A model generated the notes under the pieces. That model was not told the DNA's origin. It did not search any database and worked only from the letters and a program-made list of their open reading frames with translations. Both the position numbers and the translations under genes were made by a program. A stretch of 64,000 nt of DNA from Paenibacillus sp. VTT E-133291 (GTDB lineage: Bacteria; Bacillota; Bacilli; Paenibacillales; Paenibacillaceae): contig NZ_NFVA01000007.1 of the NCBI RefSeq assembly GCF_002264395.1, forward strand, positions 62,001-126,000. The letters are read 5' to 3'. Shown here in pieces: positions 52,120 to 60,818 of the stretch (its first letter is position 1; each line of letters begins with the position of its first letter).

Positions 52120-52509
52120 AACTTCCCTCCATAATCATTTGGTTCCGGTATTACGATTGAAAAGGTAGATCTAAGGCAGCTAATTATACCATAATTCAAA
52201 GCAATCTGAATCCCGGGGTTTAAAAATAATACAACTTTGAGCAGCTTAATAGCGTCTTGGTGTAAGATGAATAATAATTACAATAATATCATAAGAAGGG
52301 AAAATCAAGACGAACTTATTAACAAGGAAACTACGGATGATTAGTTTAGCTGTTTGTTCTACTTTTATAGCTGTAATGATCCTCCCGCAAGCGAAAAGTG
52401 AGGTTCCAACAAAAAGATAACTTTCATTTAACACTTATTTTAATATTCTAAGGTACAATTAGTGAATTAATCTCAATTGAACCATAATAACCAGTCTGGA
52501 GTGATAGGT
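52120..52509. other. 390-bp AT-rich intergenic region
   Basis: No convincing large gene. It must hold the divergent promoters of the TPR gene and the LOG gene. The only coding candidate is a 27-codon frame at 52337-52420 (see findings). Confidence 0.6.
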
Positions 52510-53103
52510 ATGGCTTTTACAATATGTGTGTTCGCCGGATCGAATCCAGGTCTTAACTCAGAATATACGGAAATGGCTAGAGAATTGGGTTATCATATAG
52601 CTGCACAAGGGTGTAGGCTGGTTTATGGAGGCTCAAGAAATGGCCTTATGGGACAGGTAGCCGACGGAGTGTTATCCAATGGCGGAGAAGTCGTTGGGAT
52701 CATGCCAGTGGATCTTTTTAAAGATGAAATCAGGCATTCTGGGTTAACGAATCTGATTGAGGTCTCTAGTATGCATGAACGTAAGGCCATTATGAGCGGT
52801 ATGGCTGATGCGTTTATTGCCCTGCCGGGAGGTCTTGGAACCTTTGATGAGTTATTTGAAATCCTATGCTGGATGCAGATCGGGATTCATCAGAAACCGA
52901 TAGGGCTGCTGAATATAAGAGGCTATTTTAATCCACTGCTAGCCATGATCAGTCATAGTGTAAGTGAAGGGTTCGCTCCTAAACATGCAATGAAAATGTT
53001 AGATATGAACGCTGATCCCGAATATTTGCTTGAACTGATGAGAGGTCAAGTTGATCATAGTAATAAAGGTCTTGGGAACGCTAGATTTCCTTCACAGCGC
53101 TAG
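52510..53103 (+). CDS. LOG family protein (nucleoside 5'-monophosphate phosphoribohydrolase)
   Basis: 197 residues. It hydrolyses nucleoside (including cytokinin) 5'-monophosphates to base and ribose 5-phosphate. Signatures: VFAGSNPG, YGGSRNGLMG (Arg) and PGGLGTFDELFEIL (catalytic Glu), all intact. The ATG at 52510 has GGAG 9 nt upstream; the in-frame TTG at 52477 has none. Real substrate in this organism is unknown. Confidence 0.93.
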   Translation: MAFTICVFAGSNPGLNSEYTEMARELGYHIAAQGCRLVYGGSRNGLMGQVADGVLSNGGEVVGIMPVDLFKDEIRHSGLTNLIEVSSMHERKAIMSGMADAFIALPGGLGTFDELFEILCWMQIGIHQKPIGLLNIRGYFNPLLAMISHSVSEGFAPKHAMKMLDMNADPEYLLELMRGQVDHSNKGLGNARFPSQR

Positions 53104-53148
53104 ATTTAAGCTTCCACGGCTCTAAGGAGCGATTGAACGCTTTACACA

Positions 53149-53195
53149 GTAAGGACGCAAACACTTCACGGTGTTTACGTCCTTATTTTTTAAAT
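53149..53195 (+). terminator. Terminator of the LOG gene
   Basis: AAGGACG..ACAC pairs with GTGT..CGTCCTT, followed by ATTTTTTAA. Confidence 0.88.
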
Positions 53196-53223
53196 AAATC
53201 ATTCATTAATAGGGGGTAGGTTC

Positions 53224-54117
53224 ATGATTCAAAAATTAGGCTTTGCGGCTGACGAGCGCTTGTTAATTATTAATGCAGACGATTTTGGAATCACTAAAGG
53301 AACTAATGAAGCTATTGTTGATTTATTTGAAAAAAAAGCTATAACATCCACATCTATTATGATGCCTTGCCCAGACTCGAATGAAGCAATGGAGATAAGT
53401 AATTGTAGAGGAATAAAGAATATGGGTATTCATTTAACTTTAACAAGTGGCGAGCAGCATCCGTACAGGCCCGTATTCCAAAATAGGAATTTAAATAGTT
53501 TAATTACGGAGGAAGGGAATTTTCATATAGATGCCACACTTCTGGAAAGAAACGCTGCTGATGATGAGGTTAGAGTAGAGATAGAAGCGCAGATCCAAAG
53601 TGCAATTGTACATGGCATTGATCCAACTCATCTGGATAGTCACGGGGGAAGTATTATGGGATTATTTACCGGCCGAGATTTTTTAGAAATAACATTTGAT
53701 CTATGTGAAAAGTACCGTCTACCCTTCAATTTACCTACTAGGATAGTAGAACAACCGTTTTTTAATATGGATCAATTGAGAAGGTTTAAAAAAAGAATTT
53801 CTTCAGCAAAAGAGAGGAGCATTCTACTAATCGATGATATAGTTTCTCTTCCTTATTGTATTAACCCCACTGCTACGTACAGTGAAATGAAAAAGGGATT
53901 AACTGAACGATTAAAGAATTTAAAGCCTGGAATAACCCAATTAACGATACATCCAGCTAAAATAACGGAGCAGTTAATAGCCTTAACGACATGTTATACA
54001 GAAAGAGAATTGGAATATCTTCTACTAAACGATATTGAAATTAAGCAAGTGATTATCAATGAGCAGATTACACTTATTTCGTGGACAGATATACGTGATA
54101 TACAAAGATCTATTTAG
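53224..54117 (+). CDS. ChbG/YdjC family carbohydrate deacetylase
   Basis: 297 residues, cytosolic metal-dependent deacetylase of N-acetylated oligosaccharides such as diacetylchitobiose. The metal-binding Asp is in INADDFGITKGTN, the metal His residues in MGIHLTL and HLDSHGG. Codon use is noticeably more A+T-rich than neighbours (ATA, AAT, TTA frequent), hinting at later acquisition. It lies 1.9 kb from the chitin-type AA10 oxidase but not in the same operon, so a joint role in chitin use is only suggested. ATG behind AGGGGGTAGG. Confidence 0.88.
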   Translation: MIQKLGFAADERLLIINADDFGITKGTNEAIVDLFEKKAITSTSIMMPCPDSNEAMEISNCRGIKNMGIHLTLTSGEQHPYRPVFQNRNLNSLITEEGNFHIDATLLERNAADDEVRVEIEAQIQSAIVHGIDPTHLDSHGGSIMGLFTGRDFLEITFDLCEKYRLPFNLPTRIVEQPFFNMDQLRRFKKRISSAKERSILLIDDIVSLPYCINPTATYSEMKKGLTERLKNLKPGITQLTIHPAKITEQLIALTTCYTERELEYLLLNDIEIKQVIINEQITLISWTDIRDIQRSI

Positions 54118-54263
54118 AGAATTATAAAAAGGAATCATTATTCATTTTGTTTAATAAGAATGTGTTAAAATGGTTTGAACTTTGGAGAAGCTGGGTAAAT
54201 ACCCATAAGCAGTCTAGCAGAATTGCAAATTTCAGGAACGTCACGGAAGGAGTTTGAAATCCA

Positions 54264-54428
54264 ATGAATGTGATCGTACATCATCTTATGGCTTACAATC
54301 ATCAGTTTTTTAGACCTCAGCCCGTGGTCAATCCTAAGCAAGAGAGATCTAATAAGAAGAAGCAGAGTTTTCAGGAAGTGTTGGATGAGAAAATGAAAGT
54401 GTATGGAAAATACAGAATTATTAAGTAA
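54264..54428 (+). CDS. Small basic hypothetical protein (54 aa)
   Basis: ATG at 54264, 54 codons, TAA at 54426. AAGGAG lies 11 nt upstream. The sequence MNVIVHHLMAYNHQFFR continues into a Lys-rich stretch and ends SFQEVLDEKMKVYGKYRIIK. The F-QEVLD tail resembles other small Paenibacillus proteins but I cannot name a function. It is followed at once by a strong terminator, which supports a real transcription unit. Confidence 0.6.
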   Translation: MNVIVHHLMAYNHQFFRPQPVVNPKQERSNKKKQSFQEVLDEKMKVYGKYRIIK

Positions 54429-54450
54429 AAGCTACTACATACGTCTGCTG

Positions 54451-54503
54451 AAAAAAGCCGGAATGCAGTGATCTTAGGGTCACTGTGTTCCGGCTTTTTT
54501 TAG
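54451..54503. terminator. Bidirectional terminator
   Basis: AAAAAAGCCGGAA..GCAGTGA pairs with TCACTG..TTCCGGCTTTTTT between the small gene at 54264 and the leftward gene at 54500; it abuts or slightly overlaps the latter's stop. Confidence 0.92.
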
Positions 54504-54712
54504 GGTCTAACCTCAAAGAATTGGCAGCTCTTGCGGGAGTAGTAAGTCAGATCACTAACTCTGGACTGAATAACGACATCGAAATCAGTGAAGCGGACAA
54601 CGGTTGCTCCTGAATTCACCAAATGATCGTCCTGAAAGACTCGGACAGGTAATTTTCGGTCAACGGCTTCTTGGAAATCACTGTCTGTAAACAGCGGGCG
54701 GTTAATCGGCAT
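54500..54712 (-). CDS. Small protein with Sm/Hfq-like pattern, unknown function
   Basis: 70 residues from the ATG at 54712, which has AAAGGAG 9 nt upstream (an ATG 24 nt earlier would sit on that site). The sequence KLPVRVFQDDHLVNSGATVV-RFTDFDVVIQS is spaced like the Sm1 motif of Hfq, and YYSRKSCQFFEV falls where Sm2 would be. This likeness is my own comparison with the Hfq-like protein at 35801 and may reflect only a small beta-barrel. The gene is monocistronic. Confidence 0.65.
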   Translation of the reverse strand: MPINRPLFTDSDFQEAVDRKLPVRVFQDDHLVNSGATVVRFTDFDVVIQSRVSDLTYYSRKSCQFFEVRP

Positions 54713-54894
54713 AGATATTAAACTCCTTTTGATCATTTAATGAAGGTAGAAATAAAAATAGTATACCTGCGGAAGCATGAAAAATCCAATATAAGAGTAG
54801 CTGACGAACATTTTATGAGCAACCTGTTTGGACAAAATTCTATGCGCCCACTTCAGACATAACATAGTTATGAATGTACTAAGGGGGTTTAAAT

Positions 54895-55488
54895 ATGCAC
54901 TGGCTTTCCATCATTATTATTGGTCTGGCTTCAAATTTGGATAACTTAGGAATAGGCGTTTCCTTTGGCGCACGGTCTACAAAAATTACACCTCTCTCTA
55001 ATCTGATCATTGCTGTTCTTTCAATGCTGGCTACATTCCTTTCAATTACCTCAGGAGAATATGTTTCAGAATATTTCTCGGAGGCACTTGGCAATGCCAT
55101 TGGTGGCTGCTTGATTCTGTTTATGGGACTCTGGAGTATTAGAGCGGTGTATAAGAAACCAACTTCAAGTGTAAGCATGGATATAGAGGCCAATGTCCTC
55201 AGCACAGCTTCTACAGATACTGGCTATCGTCATGTCTTAAGATGGCAAGAATCGGTGTGGCTGGGTGTAGCGCTGGCTATCAATTGTATTGCTACAGGCT
55301 TTGGAGCAGGGATCAGCGGTGTGAACGCAACCTTCACAGCGATCTCAGTGGGTGCCTTTTCGTTTATCACTGTTGCTGCCGGAATGCAAATCGGGAATCG
55401 AATGTCCAAAACCTGGCTAGGCAAACATTCTGATCTTATCGGTGGATTGTTATTAGTAGGTATAGGTCTGTATGAAATATTTATTTAA
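54895..55488 (+). CDS. ytaF: Sporulation membrane protein YtaF (MntP/DUF204 family)
   Basis: 197 residues, six helices in two halves, each opening with a polar motif: GLASNLDNLGIGVSFGAR at about 10-27 and ALAINCIATGFGAGISG in the second half. MntP relatives export Mn2+; YtaF members are sporulation-associated with unproven substrate. The intact Asn-Leu-Asp motif is consistent with metal transport. ATG behind AAGGGGG. Confidence 0.88.
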   Translation: MHWLSIIIIGLASNLDNLGIGVSFGARSTKITPLSNLIIAVLSMLATFLSITSGEYVSEYFSEALGNAIGGCLILFMGLWSIRAVYKKPTSSVSMDIEANVLSTASTDTGYRHVLRWQESVWLGVALAINCIATGFGAGISGVNATFTAISVGAFSFITVAAGMQIGNRMSKTWLGKHSDLIGGLLLVGIGLYEIFI

Positions 55489-55557
55489 GCTGATCTTGAG
55501 TTCGTAAGTATTTCCACCATAAATCGGAAGTTTACCTCCTCAAAAAAAGAAAATAAA

Positions 55558-55606
55558 CCCTGTACACTAAATCTTGTAAGAGAAACCTTTGAAAGGGGTA
55601 CAGGGG
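55558..55606 (+). promoter_or_regulatory. Hairpin covering the ribosome site of the binding-protein gene
   Basis: CCCTGTAC (55558-55565) pairs with GTACAGGG (55598-55605). The right arm holds the AGGGG Shine-Dalgarno of the gene starting at 55608. An inner CCTTT-g-AAAGG hairpin lies in the loop. Confidence 0.55.
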
Positions 55607-55607
55607 A

Positions 55608-56963
55608 ATGAATAAAGTAAAACACTTGGCACTTTCGTTAGTCGCTATCATGCTTGTAGGTTCACTGGCAGCATGCGGAGGCAACAACGCCGAGAACAAC
55701 GCATCAAGTAAAAATACAGGTAACAACGCAGCAAGCACAAGTGAACCAACAAAAGATGAGGGTACTGAGCCTGCTGAGAAAATTGAACTTTCTTTCTGGA
55801 CACTCGGCAACGTGAACTACGAGGATCTAGCGAAGGAGTATACGAAGGAACATCCAAACGTAACGATCAAGGTTCAAAATACGGGTGACCAAACGGCTCA
55901 TCATAATAATTTGACCACAGCTTTATCGGCGGGGTCGGGTGCACCAGATATTTTCCAGCTTGAAATCGGTTTCATGGAGCGCTTTATCAATGCACAGGAT
56001 AAATTCTATAACCTGAATGATCTTGGAGCCAAAGATATTCAAGCGAACTATTTGGATTGGAAATGGAAACAAGCCTCTTCCGTAGATGGCAGCTTCCAGT
56101 TGGGTTTACCAACAGATATCGGTCCGACCGTTGTTTATTACAGAACAGATTTGGCGGAAGCAGCCGGATTGCCAAGTGACCCGGAAGGATTCGGCGGAGC
56201 CATTGATACATGGGACAAATTCGCTGCTGTAGCCAAAGCTTTCAAGGAAAAGACAGGTAAGCCTTTTGTAGATCTTACAGATCTTACCTTTAATGCATTG
56301 CGTGACCAATCCGCGGATGAAATCTACTTCAGCAAAGCGGATGGCAGCTTTATCGGAGACACCAACCCGCAAGTTCGCAAAGCTTATGATTTTACGGTTA
56401 AAGGTATCCAAGAAGGTTGGATCAGCAATCTAATGCTCTGGTCTCCAGAATGGGGCCAAGGAATGAACGATGGATCTTTTGCAGTCGTCATGGGACCGGC
56501 TTGGATGGCGGGAAATGTTAAGAGTAATGCTCCAGATACTACTGGAAAATGGAAAATCGCACAGCTTCCTGAAGGTGCTGGTAACTGGGGTGGTTCATTC
56601 CTGACCCTGCCTAAAGAAGGTAAACACTCGAAAGAAGCTTATGATTTCATCGCTTGGATGGATAACAAGGATAATCAACTGGAATCCTTCAAGACAAAAG
56701 GGTTGATGCCTTCCATTCCTGCCCTGTACGAAGATCCTGCATTCGTAGATTTCAAGGATGAATTCTTCGGTGGTCAACAAACCGCAGTTGAATTTGGTAA
56801 AGCAGCTAATCGTGTAAAACCGGTATACTACGGTCCACTTCATGACCAAACCGATACCTTCTTCAAAAATGCACTGAAAAACGTGTTGGAGAAAAAGGCT
56901 GATCCGGCTAAAGAGTGGGATGAAGCTGTTAAACAAGCGAAGAAGCTAGCTGAACGCAGCTAA
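55608..56963 (+). CDS. Carbohydrate ABC transporter substrate-binding lipoprotein
   Basis: 451 residues, CUT1-type. Lipobox LAACGG with Cys at about 23, an Asn/Ser/Thr linker to about 50, then the SBP_bac_1 domain (IELSFWTLGNVNYEDLAKEY..., GLPTDIGPTVVYYRTDLAEAAGLP). It captures an unknown sugar for the permeases at 57164 and 58114. A terminator-like hairpin and a dispersed repeat separate it from the permeases, which should make it the most abundant product. Confidence 0.93.
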   Translation: MNKVKHLALSLVAIMLVGSLAACGGNNAENNASSKNTGNNAASTSEPTKDEGTEPAEKIELSFWTLGNVNYEDLAKEYTKEHPNVTIKVQNTGDQTAHHNNLTTALSAGSGAPDIFQLEIGFMERFINAQDKFYNLNDLGAKDIQANYLDWKWKQASSVDGSFQLGLPTDIGPTVVYYRTDLAEAAGLPSDPEGFGGAIDTWDKFAAVAKAFKEKTGKPFVDLTDLTFNALRDQSADEIYFSKADGSFIGDTNPQVRKAYDFTVKGIQEGWISNLMLWSPEWGQGMNDGSFAVVMGPAWMAGNVKSNAPDTTGKWKIAQLPEGAGNWGGSFLTLPKEGKHSKEAYDFIAWMDNKDNQLESFKTKGLMPSIPALYEDPAFVDFKDEFFGGQQTAVEFGKAANRVKPVYYGPLHDQTDTFFKNALKNVLEKKADPAKEWDEAVKQAKKLAERS

Positions 56964-56997
56964 GACTTCTAACAGAAAGCGCGCAATGCCTTGAAGG

Positions 56998-57040
56998 TCC
57001 GGATTCATAGAGAACAGTATTCTCTGTGAATTCGGATTTA
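56998..57040 (+). terminator. Intercistronic terminator-like hairpin
   Basis: TCCG-ATTCA-AGAGAA pairs with TTCTCT-TGAAT-CGGA, followed by TTTAATT. Partial termination here would set the ratio of binding protein to permease. Confidence 0.75.
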
Positions 57041-57140
57041 ATTATAAGAAAGTATAAGTTTCACGCAATACTTTATGCTTTAATTCTCGCATAAACGATT
57101 ACCGTCCTTATAAGGACGCCGAAGACGTTTTGCTTGATAC
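57040..57140. repeat. Dispersed structured repeat, copy B
   Basis: Same orientation as copy A at 36588-36690. The core at 57084-57137 keeps TTCTCGCATAAAC, the CGTCCT-tata-AGGACG hairpin and GCCGAAG-CGTTTTGCTTGA. Upstream, a TATAAG/CTTTATG helix is partly kept. It lies between the binding protein and first permease genes. Confidence 0.75.
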
Positions 57141-57163
57141 GTTAGATTACCTGGAGGTGTGTC

Positions 57164-58117
57164 ATGGCTGAGCCTGTTATTGCAAGTCCGCATGCCGAGA
57201 GCAAACGACCGTTTTTAACGGAACAAAGAAGGAGCCGCATCACCGCTTATACATTCATCTCTCCTTTTTTTATTCTGTTCTCGATATTTGGACTATATCC
57301 GATCTTCTTTACGATCTACCTTTCATTTTTTAAATGGGATGCCTTGAATCCTATGAAATTCGTAGGAATGAAAAATTATGAGCTGGTCACAAGCGACCCT
57401 ACCTTTTGGATTTCTTTTAGCAACACGTTAATTATGGGACTGCTTGGTACGATTCCACAGATCCTATTGGCACTTTTGATTGCTGTATTGTTGAATTCGG
57501 GGATGACCCGGTTCAAAAAAACGTTCCGGGTTCTCTTTTTCATGCCGAATATTACTTCGATCGTTGCGGTTACCCTGGTGTTTAGCACACTGTTCGGGAA
57601 TAACGGGATGATCAACTGGTTGCTCAACGGTCTAGGGCTAGATAGTGTGGCCTTCAACTCTGGCTGGTGGGGAGTCAAAATCGCGATTTCAACTATGGTG
57701 ATGTGGCGCTGGACAGGGTATAATGCCATTATTTTTCTATCAGGACTTCAAAGTATTCCTACAGATTTGTATGAAGCAGCCCGAATTGATGGAGCGAACA
57801 GAAGGCAACAATTAACCTTCATTACATTACCACTACTAAAGCCATTTATCGTATTCGTTACCTTGCTCTCGACCATAGGTGCGCTGCAGTTGTTTACTGA
57901 ACCTTATGTATTCTTGGGGCAATCAGGAACGGGATCTACCCGTCAGGAAGGAATCACTATGGTTACTTATTTGTACAGTGAGGCATTCCGCAATGGATTC
58001 TTTGGTACGGCGGCGGCTACAGCAGTTCTACTATTTGTGGTCACAATCATATTCTCTGTCCTTAATATGCTGGTTTCAAGCCGCATGGGTGGAGATACAG
58101 GAGGGGGTAAAGCGTGA
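57164..58117 (+). CDS. Carbohydrate ABC transporter permease, MalF type
   Basis: 317 residues, six helices. The EAA loop is DLYEAARIDGANRRQQLTFITLP, and the N-terminus is polar (RPFLTEQRRSRI). ATG behind GGAGG. The GTG of the next gene overlaps its stop by 4 nt. Confidence 0.94.
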   Translation: MAEPVIASPHAESKRPFLTEQRRSRITAYTFISPFFILFSIFGLYPIFFTIYLSFFKWDALNPMKFVGMKNYELVTSDPTFWISFSNTLIMGLLGTIPQILLALLIAVLLNSGMTRFKKTFRVLFFMPNITSIVAVTLVFSTLFGNNGMINWLLNGLGLDSVAFNSGWWGVKIAISTMVMWRWTGYNAIIFLSGLQSIPTDLYEAARIDGANRRQQLTFITLPLLKPFIVFVTLLSTIGALQLFTEPYVFLGQSGTGSTRQEGITMVTYLYSEAFRNGFFGTAAATAVLLFVVTIIFSVLNMLVSSRMGGDTGGGKA

Positions 58118-58977
58118 GTACTGTGCGTCTATTAAAAAAAGATCCGGATGATCTTGGGATTTTCGGCAAAGTAGGGTTTTATCTCATTCTGATTCTTGGT
58201 GCACTTGTGTCCATCTTTCCTTTTTACTGGATGTTTGTAGTTGGCACAAATGATAGGGGCGCAGTATTCCATGTCCCCCCTTTGCTTACGGTTGGAAACC
58301 AATTTTTTGATAATTTCCAGCGGGTTCTGGATAAAACGGATTTCTTCCAAGCCCTTGGAAACTCATTATTCGTCTCGTCTATGGTAACCATATCGGTCGT
58401 ATTTTTCTGTACATTGGCTGGTTATGCTTTTGCTAAATATGAATTCCCGTTTAAAAATATTCTTTTCTACTTTGTAATTGCTACTCTATTTGTACCCCAG
58501 CAGCTTGGTGTGTTACCTACTTATGTCATTATGGCCAAGCTCCACTGGATCGACTCCTTTAAGGCGCTGATTGTTCCGGCAATGGTTAATGCTTTTGGGA
58601 TCTTTTGGATGCGGCAGTATATCTCTACAGCTGTACATACAGAACTGATCGAAGCTGGACGGATTGATGGCGGAGGACATTTCCGGATTTTCTGGAACAT
58701 CGCCATTCCAGTGATCACTCCAGCTATGGCAACACTAGGCATACTGAATTTTATGACCGTATGGAATGACTTTTTTTGGCCTTTGGTCGTGTTAAAGAAC
58801 CAAGAACATTTTACAATACAAATCGCGCTCCAACAGTTATTCTCCAATCGTGACGGTCTGGATTATGGAATGATCATGTCAGCTACGTTTACGGCGACCT
58901 TGCCATTGCTAATCGTCTTCTTGTTATTTAGTCGTTGGGTAATTGCGGGGCTTACTTCAGGAGCTATCAAGAGCTGA
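58114..58977 (+). CDS. Carbohydrate ABC transporter permease, MalG type
   Basis: 287 residues, six helices. The EAA loop is TELIEAGRIDGGGHFRIFWNIAIP, with Gly where most permeases have the second Ala. The C-terminus is WVIAGLTSGAIKS. The start GTG (GTGA overlap) has GGAGGGGG upstream. No ATPase gene follows. Confidence 0.94.
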   Translation: MSTVRLLKKDPDDLGIFGKVGFYLILILGALVSIFPFYWMFVVGTNDRGAVFHVPPLLTVGNQFFDNFQRVLDKTDFFQALGNSLFVSSMVTISVVFFCTLAGYAFAKYEFPFKNILFYFVIATLFVPQQLGVLPTYVIMAKLHWIDSFKALIVPAMVNAFGIFWMRQYISTAVHTELIEAGRIDGGGHFRIFWNIAIPVITPAMATLGILNFMTVWNDFFWPLVVLKNQEHFTIQIALQQLFSNRDGLDYGMIMSATFTATLPLLIVFLLFSRWVIAGLTSGAIKS

Positions 58978-59060
58978 TCTTACTTTTAGGTCTTTACAGG
59001 GAATAGGCGGTTTCGTGAAGAATACTAGAGAACAGAGACAGCAGGGGGAAGGGGAATACC

Positions 59061-60785
59061 ATGAAGCTCCGCCGGAAAATCTTGTTCGCTATTATTCTTC
59101 TCGTCTTTATTCCAGTGATCCTGATGGGGATCGTCACATATGTTAATTTCTCCAACGCTATGGAGAAAAAATCAAGCAACTTCTACTGGGTTTCACTGCT
59201 CGAAACGGATCGAAAGCTCAAATTCGCACTTAGCGAAATCTCCTCGATCACAAATGCTGCAATCACACAACCGGTTATTCAACAATCGCTTAAGCAGACT
59301 AATTTTGTGCTCACTTATGATCGCAAGCAGGAGCTCAACAATTTGCTGATTAATCATCCGATGATTACTTCATTTAGTTTATATGGCAAAGATCGGCTGC
59401 TCTATCAATACAATGCACCGATGTCCTTTGAGGACATGAAGAAGCAGAGTTGGTTTAATGCGATGGAAAGTGCGGAGGGGCGCCCTGTATGGTCAGGACC
59501 CGGTGAGAATGGTTCAGCATTATCCGGCCATCCGGTACTTGTGCAAGCCAGAGTGATCAAAGATTATTATTCACTTGAAGATATCGGCTATTTGGTCGTT
59601 AACGTAAAACCCGATTTACTAGATCAGATTTTTTGGGAGGCAGCAACTCTGAAGAAGGGGGATATTCTGCTAGTGAACAAGCTAGGGAATATAGTTTTTA
59701 ACAAATCCGGTGAACATATAGGGCAGCGCACCGAGTTCCCTTTTTTAGAAAATGATTATGCTAAGGAACAAAACTATTACATAGACAACTATCAGGGGGA
59801 AAAATCACTCATAACCTTCCTTCCTTCACATAATAAAGACTGGTATTTGGCAGCGATTACACCAATGAATCTAATCTCTTCGGAATCCATTTCTATCCGC
59901 AATATTGCGATTATTTTGAGTACGGTTTCATTGTTATCGGCGATTTTATTTGACCGCTATTTTGTTAGAAGACTCGTTTATAGCATTAATAGCGCAGTCA
60001 ACGGGATGAAGCGGGTGAAGCAAGGGATATTTACACCTATCACTACACGTTATCGTGCGGATGATGAAAGTGATTTTCTGATTGATGGCTTTAACCGAAT
60101 GAGCTCACAGATCAGCGAGTTAATCGTACAGGTGCAGACGGAGCAGGGGCGGAAGAAGGAAGCAGAAATGCAGGCCTTAATGGCGCAGATTAATCCTCAT
60201 TTTATTTATAATTCACTTGAATCAATTAATTCAATGGCTGTGCTGCAAGGCAATAAAGATATTAGTAAAATGGTCATTTCACTCGGCAAGCTGCTGCGAA
60301 TTAGCATTAGTCAGAATCAAGAGCTGATACCACTGCAAATGGAGTTTGAGCATGTTCGCCATTATCTGGATATTCAGAAGTTCCGTTTCGAGGATAAATT
60401 TTCGTATATTATAAATCTTCCTGAGAATCTTAGAACGTTTATGACTCAAAAGCTGATTGTTCAGCCCATTGTAGAGAATGCATTGTACCATGCGATTGAG
60501 CCGATGGAGGACCCTGGAATTATAGAAATCACAGCCTATGAAATGGGTACGGATATGATCATTATCGTAAAAGATAACGGTCCGGGCTTCGACTTAGCCA
60601 AGATGATGAATCTATGGGATAACGAGGGAGGCGGCCAGAAGAAATATAGTGACAGTGGTGTAGGGCTTAAGAATGTTCATGAGCGCCTGATTATCAGATT
60701 CGGCAGTCCATATGGCTTACTTGTGTGTTCATCCCCTGGATTTGGTTCAACGATTCGAATCCGAATACCAAAAATACTGCCATAA
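59061..60785 (+). CDS. YesM-type sensor histidine kinase
   Basis: 574 residues. TM1 about 7-25 (IILLVFIPVILMGIVTYV), extracellular dCache-like sensing region to about 275, TM2 about 280-300 and a HAMP domain to about 355. H380 lies in INPHFIYNSLESIN; N-box IVENALYHAI; G-box DNGPGFDL. It is separated from its response regulator by a binding-protein gene (60819), an order that suggests the binding protein takes part in sensing. ATG behind GGGGAAGGGG. Confidence 0.93.
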   Translation: MKLRRKILFAIILLVFIPVILMGIVTYVNFSNAMEKKSSNFYWVSLLETDRKLKFALSEISSITNAAITQPVIQQSLKQTNFVLTYDRKQELNNLLINHPMITSFSLYGKDRLLYQYNAPMSFEDMKKQSWFNAMESAEGRPVWSGPGENGSALSGHPVLVQARVIKDYYSLEDIGYLVVNVKPDLLDQIFWEAATLKKGDILLVNKLGNIVFNKSGEHIGQRTEFPFLENDYAKEQNYYIDNYQGEKSLITFLPSHNKDWYLAAITPMNLISSESISIRNIAIILSTVSLLSAILFDRYFVRRLVYSINSAVNGMKRVKQGIFTPITTRYRADDESDFLIDGFNRMSSQISELIVQVQTEQGRKKEAEMQALMAQINPHFIYNSLESINSMAVLQGNKDISKMVISLGKLLRISISQNQELIPLQMEFEHVRHYLDIQKFRFEDKFSYIINLPENLRTFMTQKLIVQPIVENALYHAIEPMEDPGIIEITAYEMGTDMIIIVKDNGPGFDLAKMMNLWDNEGGGQKKYSDSGVGLKNVHERLIIRFGSPYGLLVCSSPGFGSTIRIRIPKILP

Positions 60786-60818
60786 TCGATCATACAGAGG
60801 AAACAGGGGGAGATTGAC

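Noticed and set aside
54180..54263. Cyclic-di-GMP or glutamine riboswitch before the small gene at 54264
   Set aside because: Only scattered resemblance (ACGGAAG); the conserved cores of these classes are not present.
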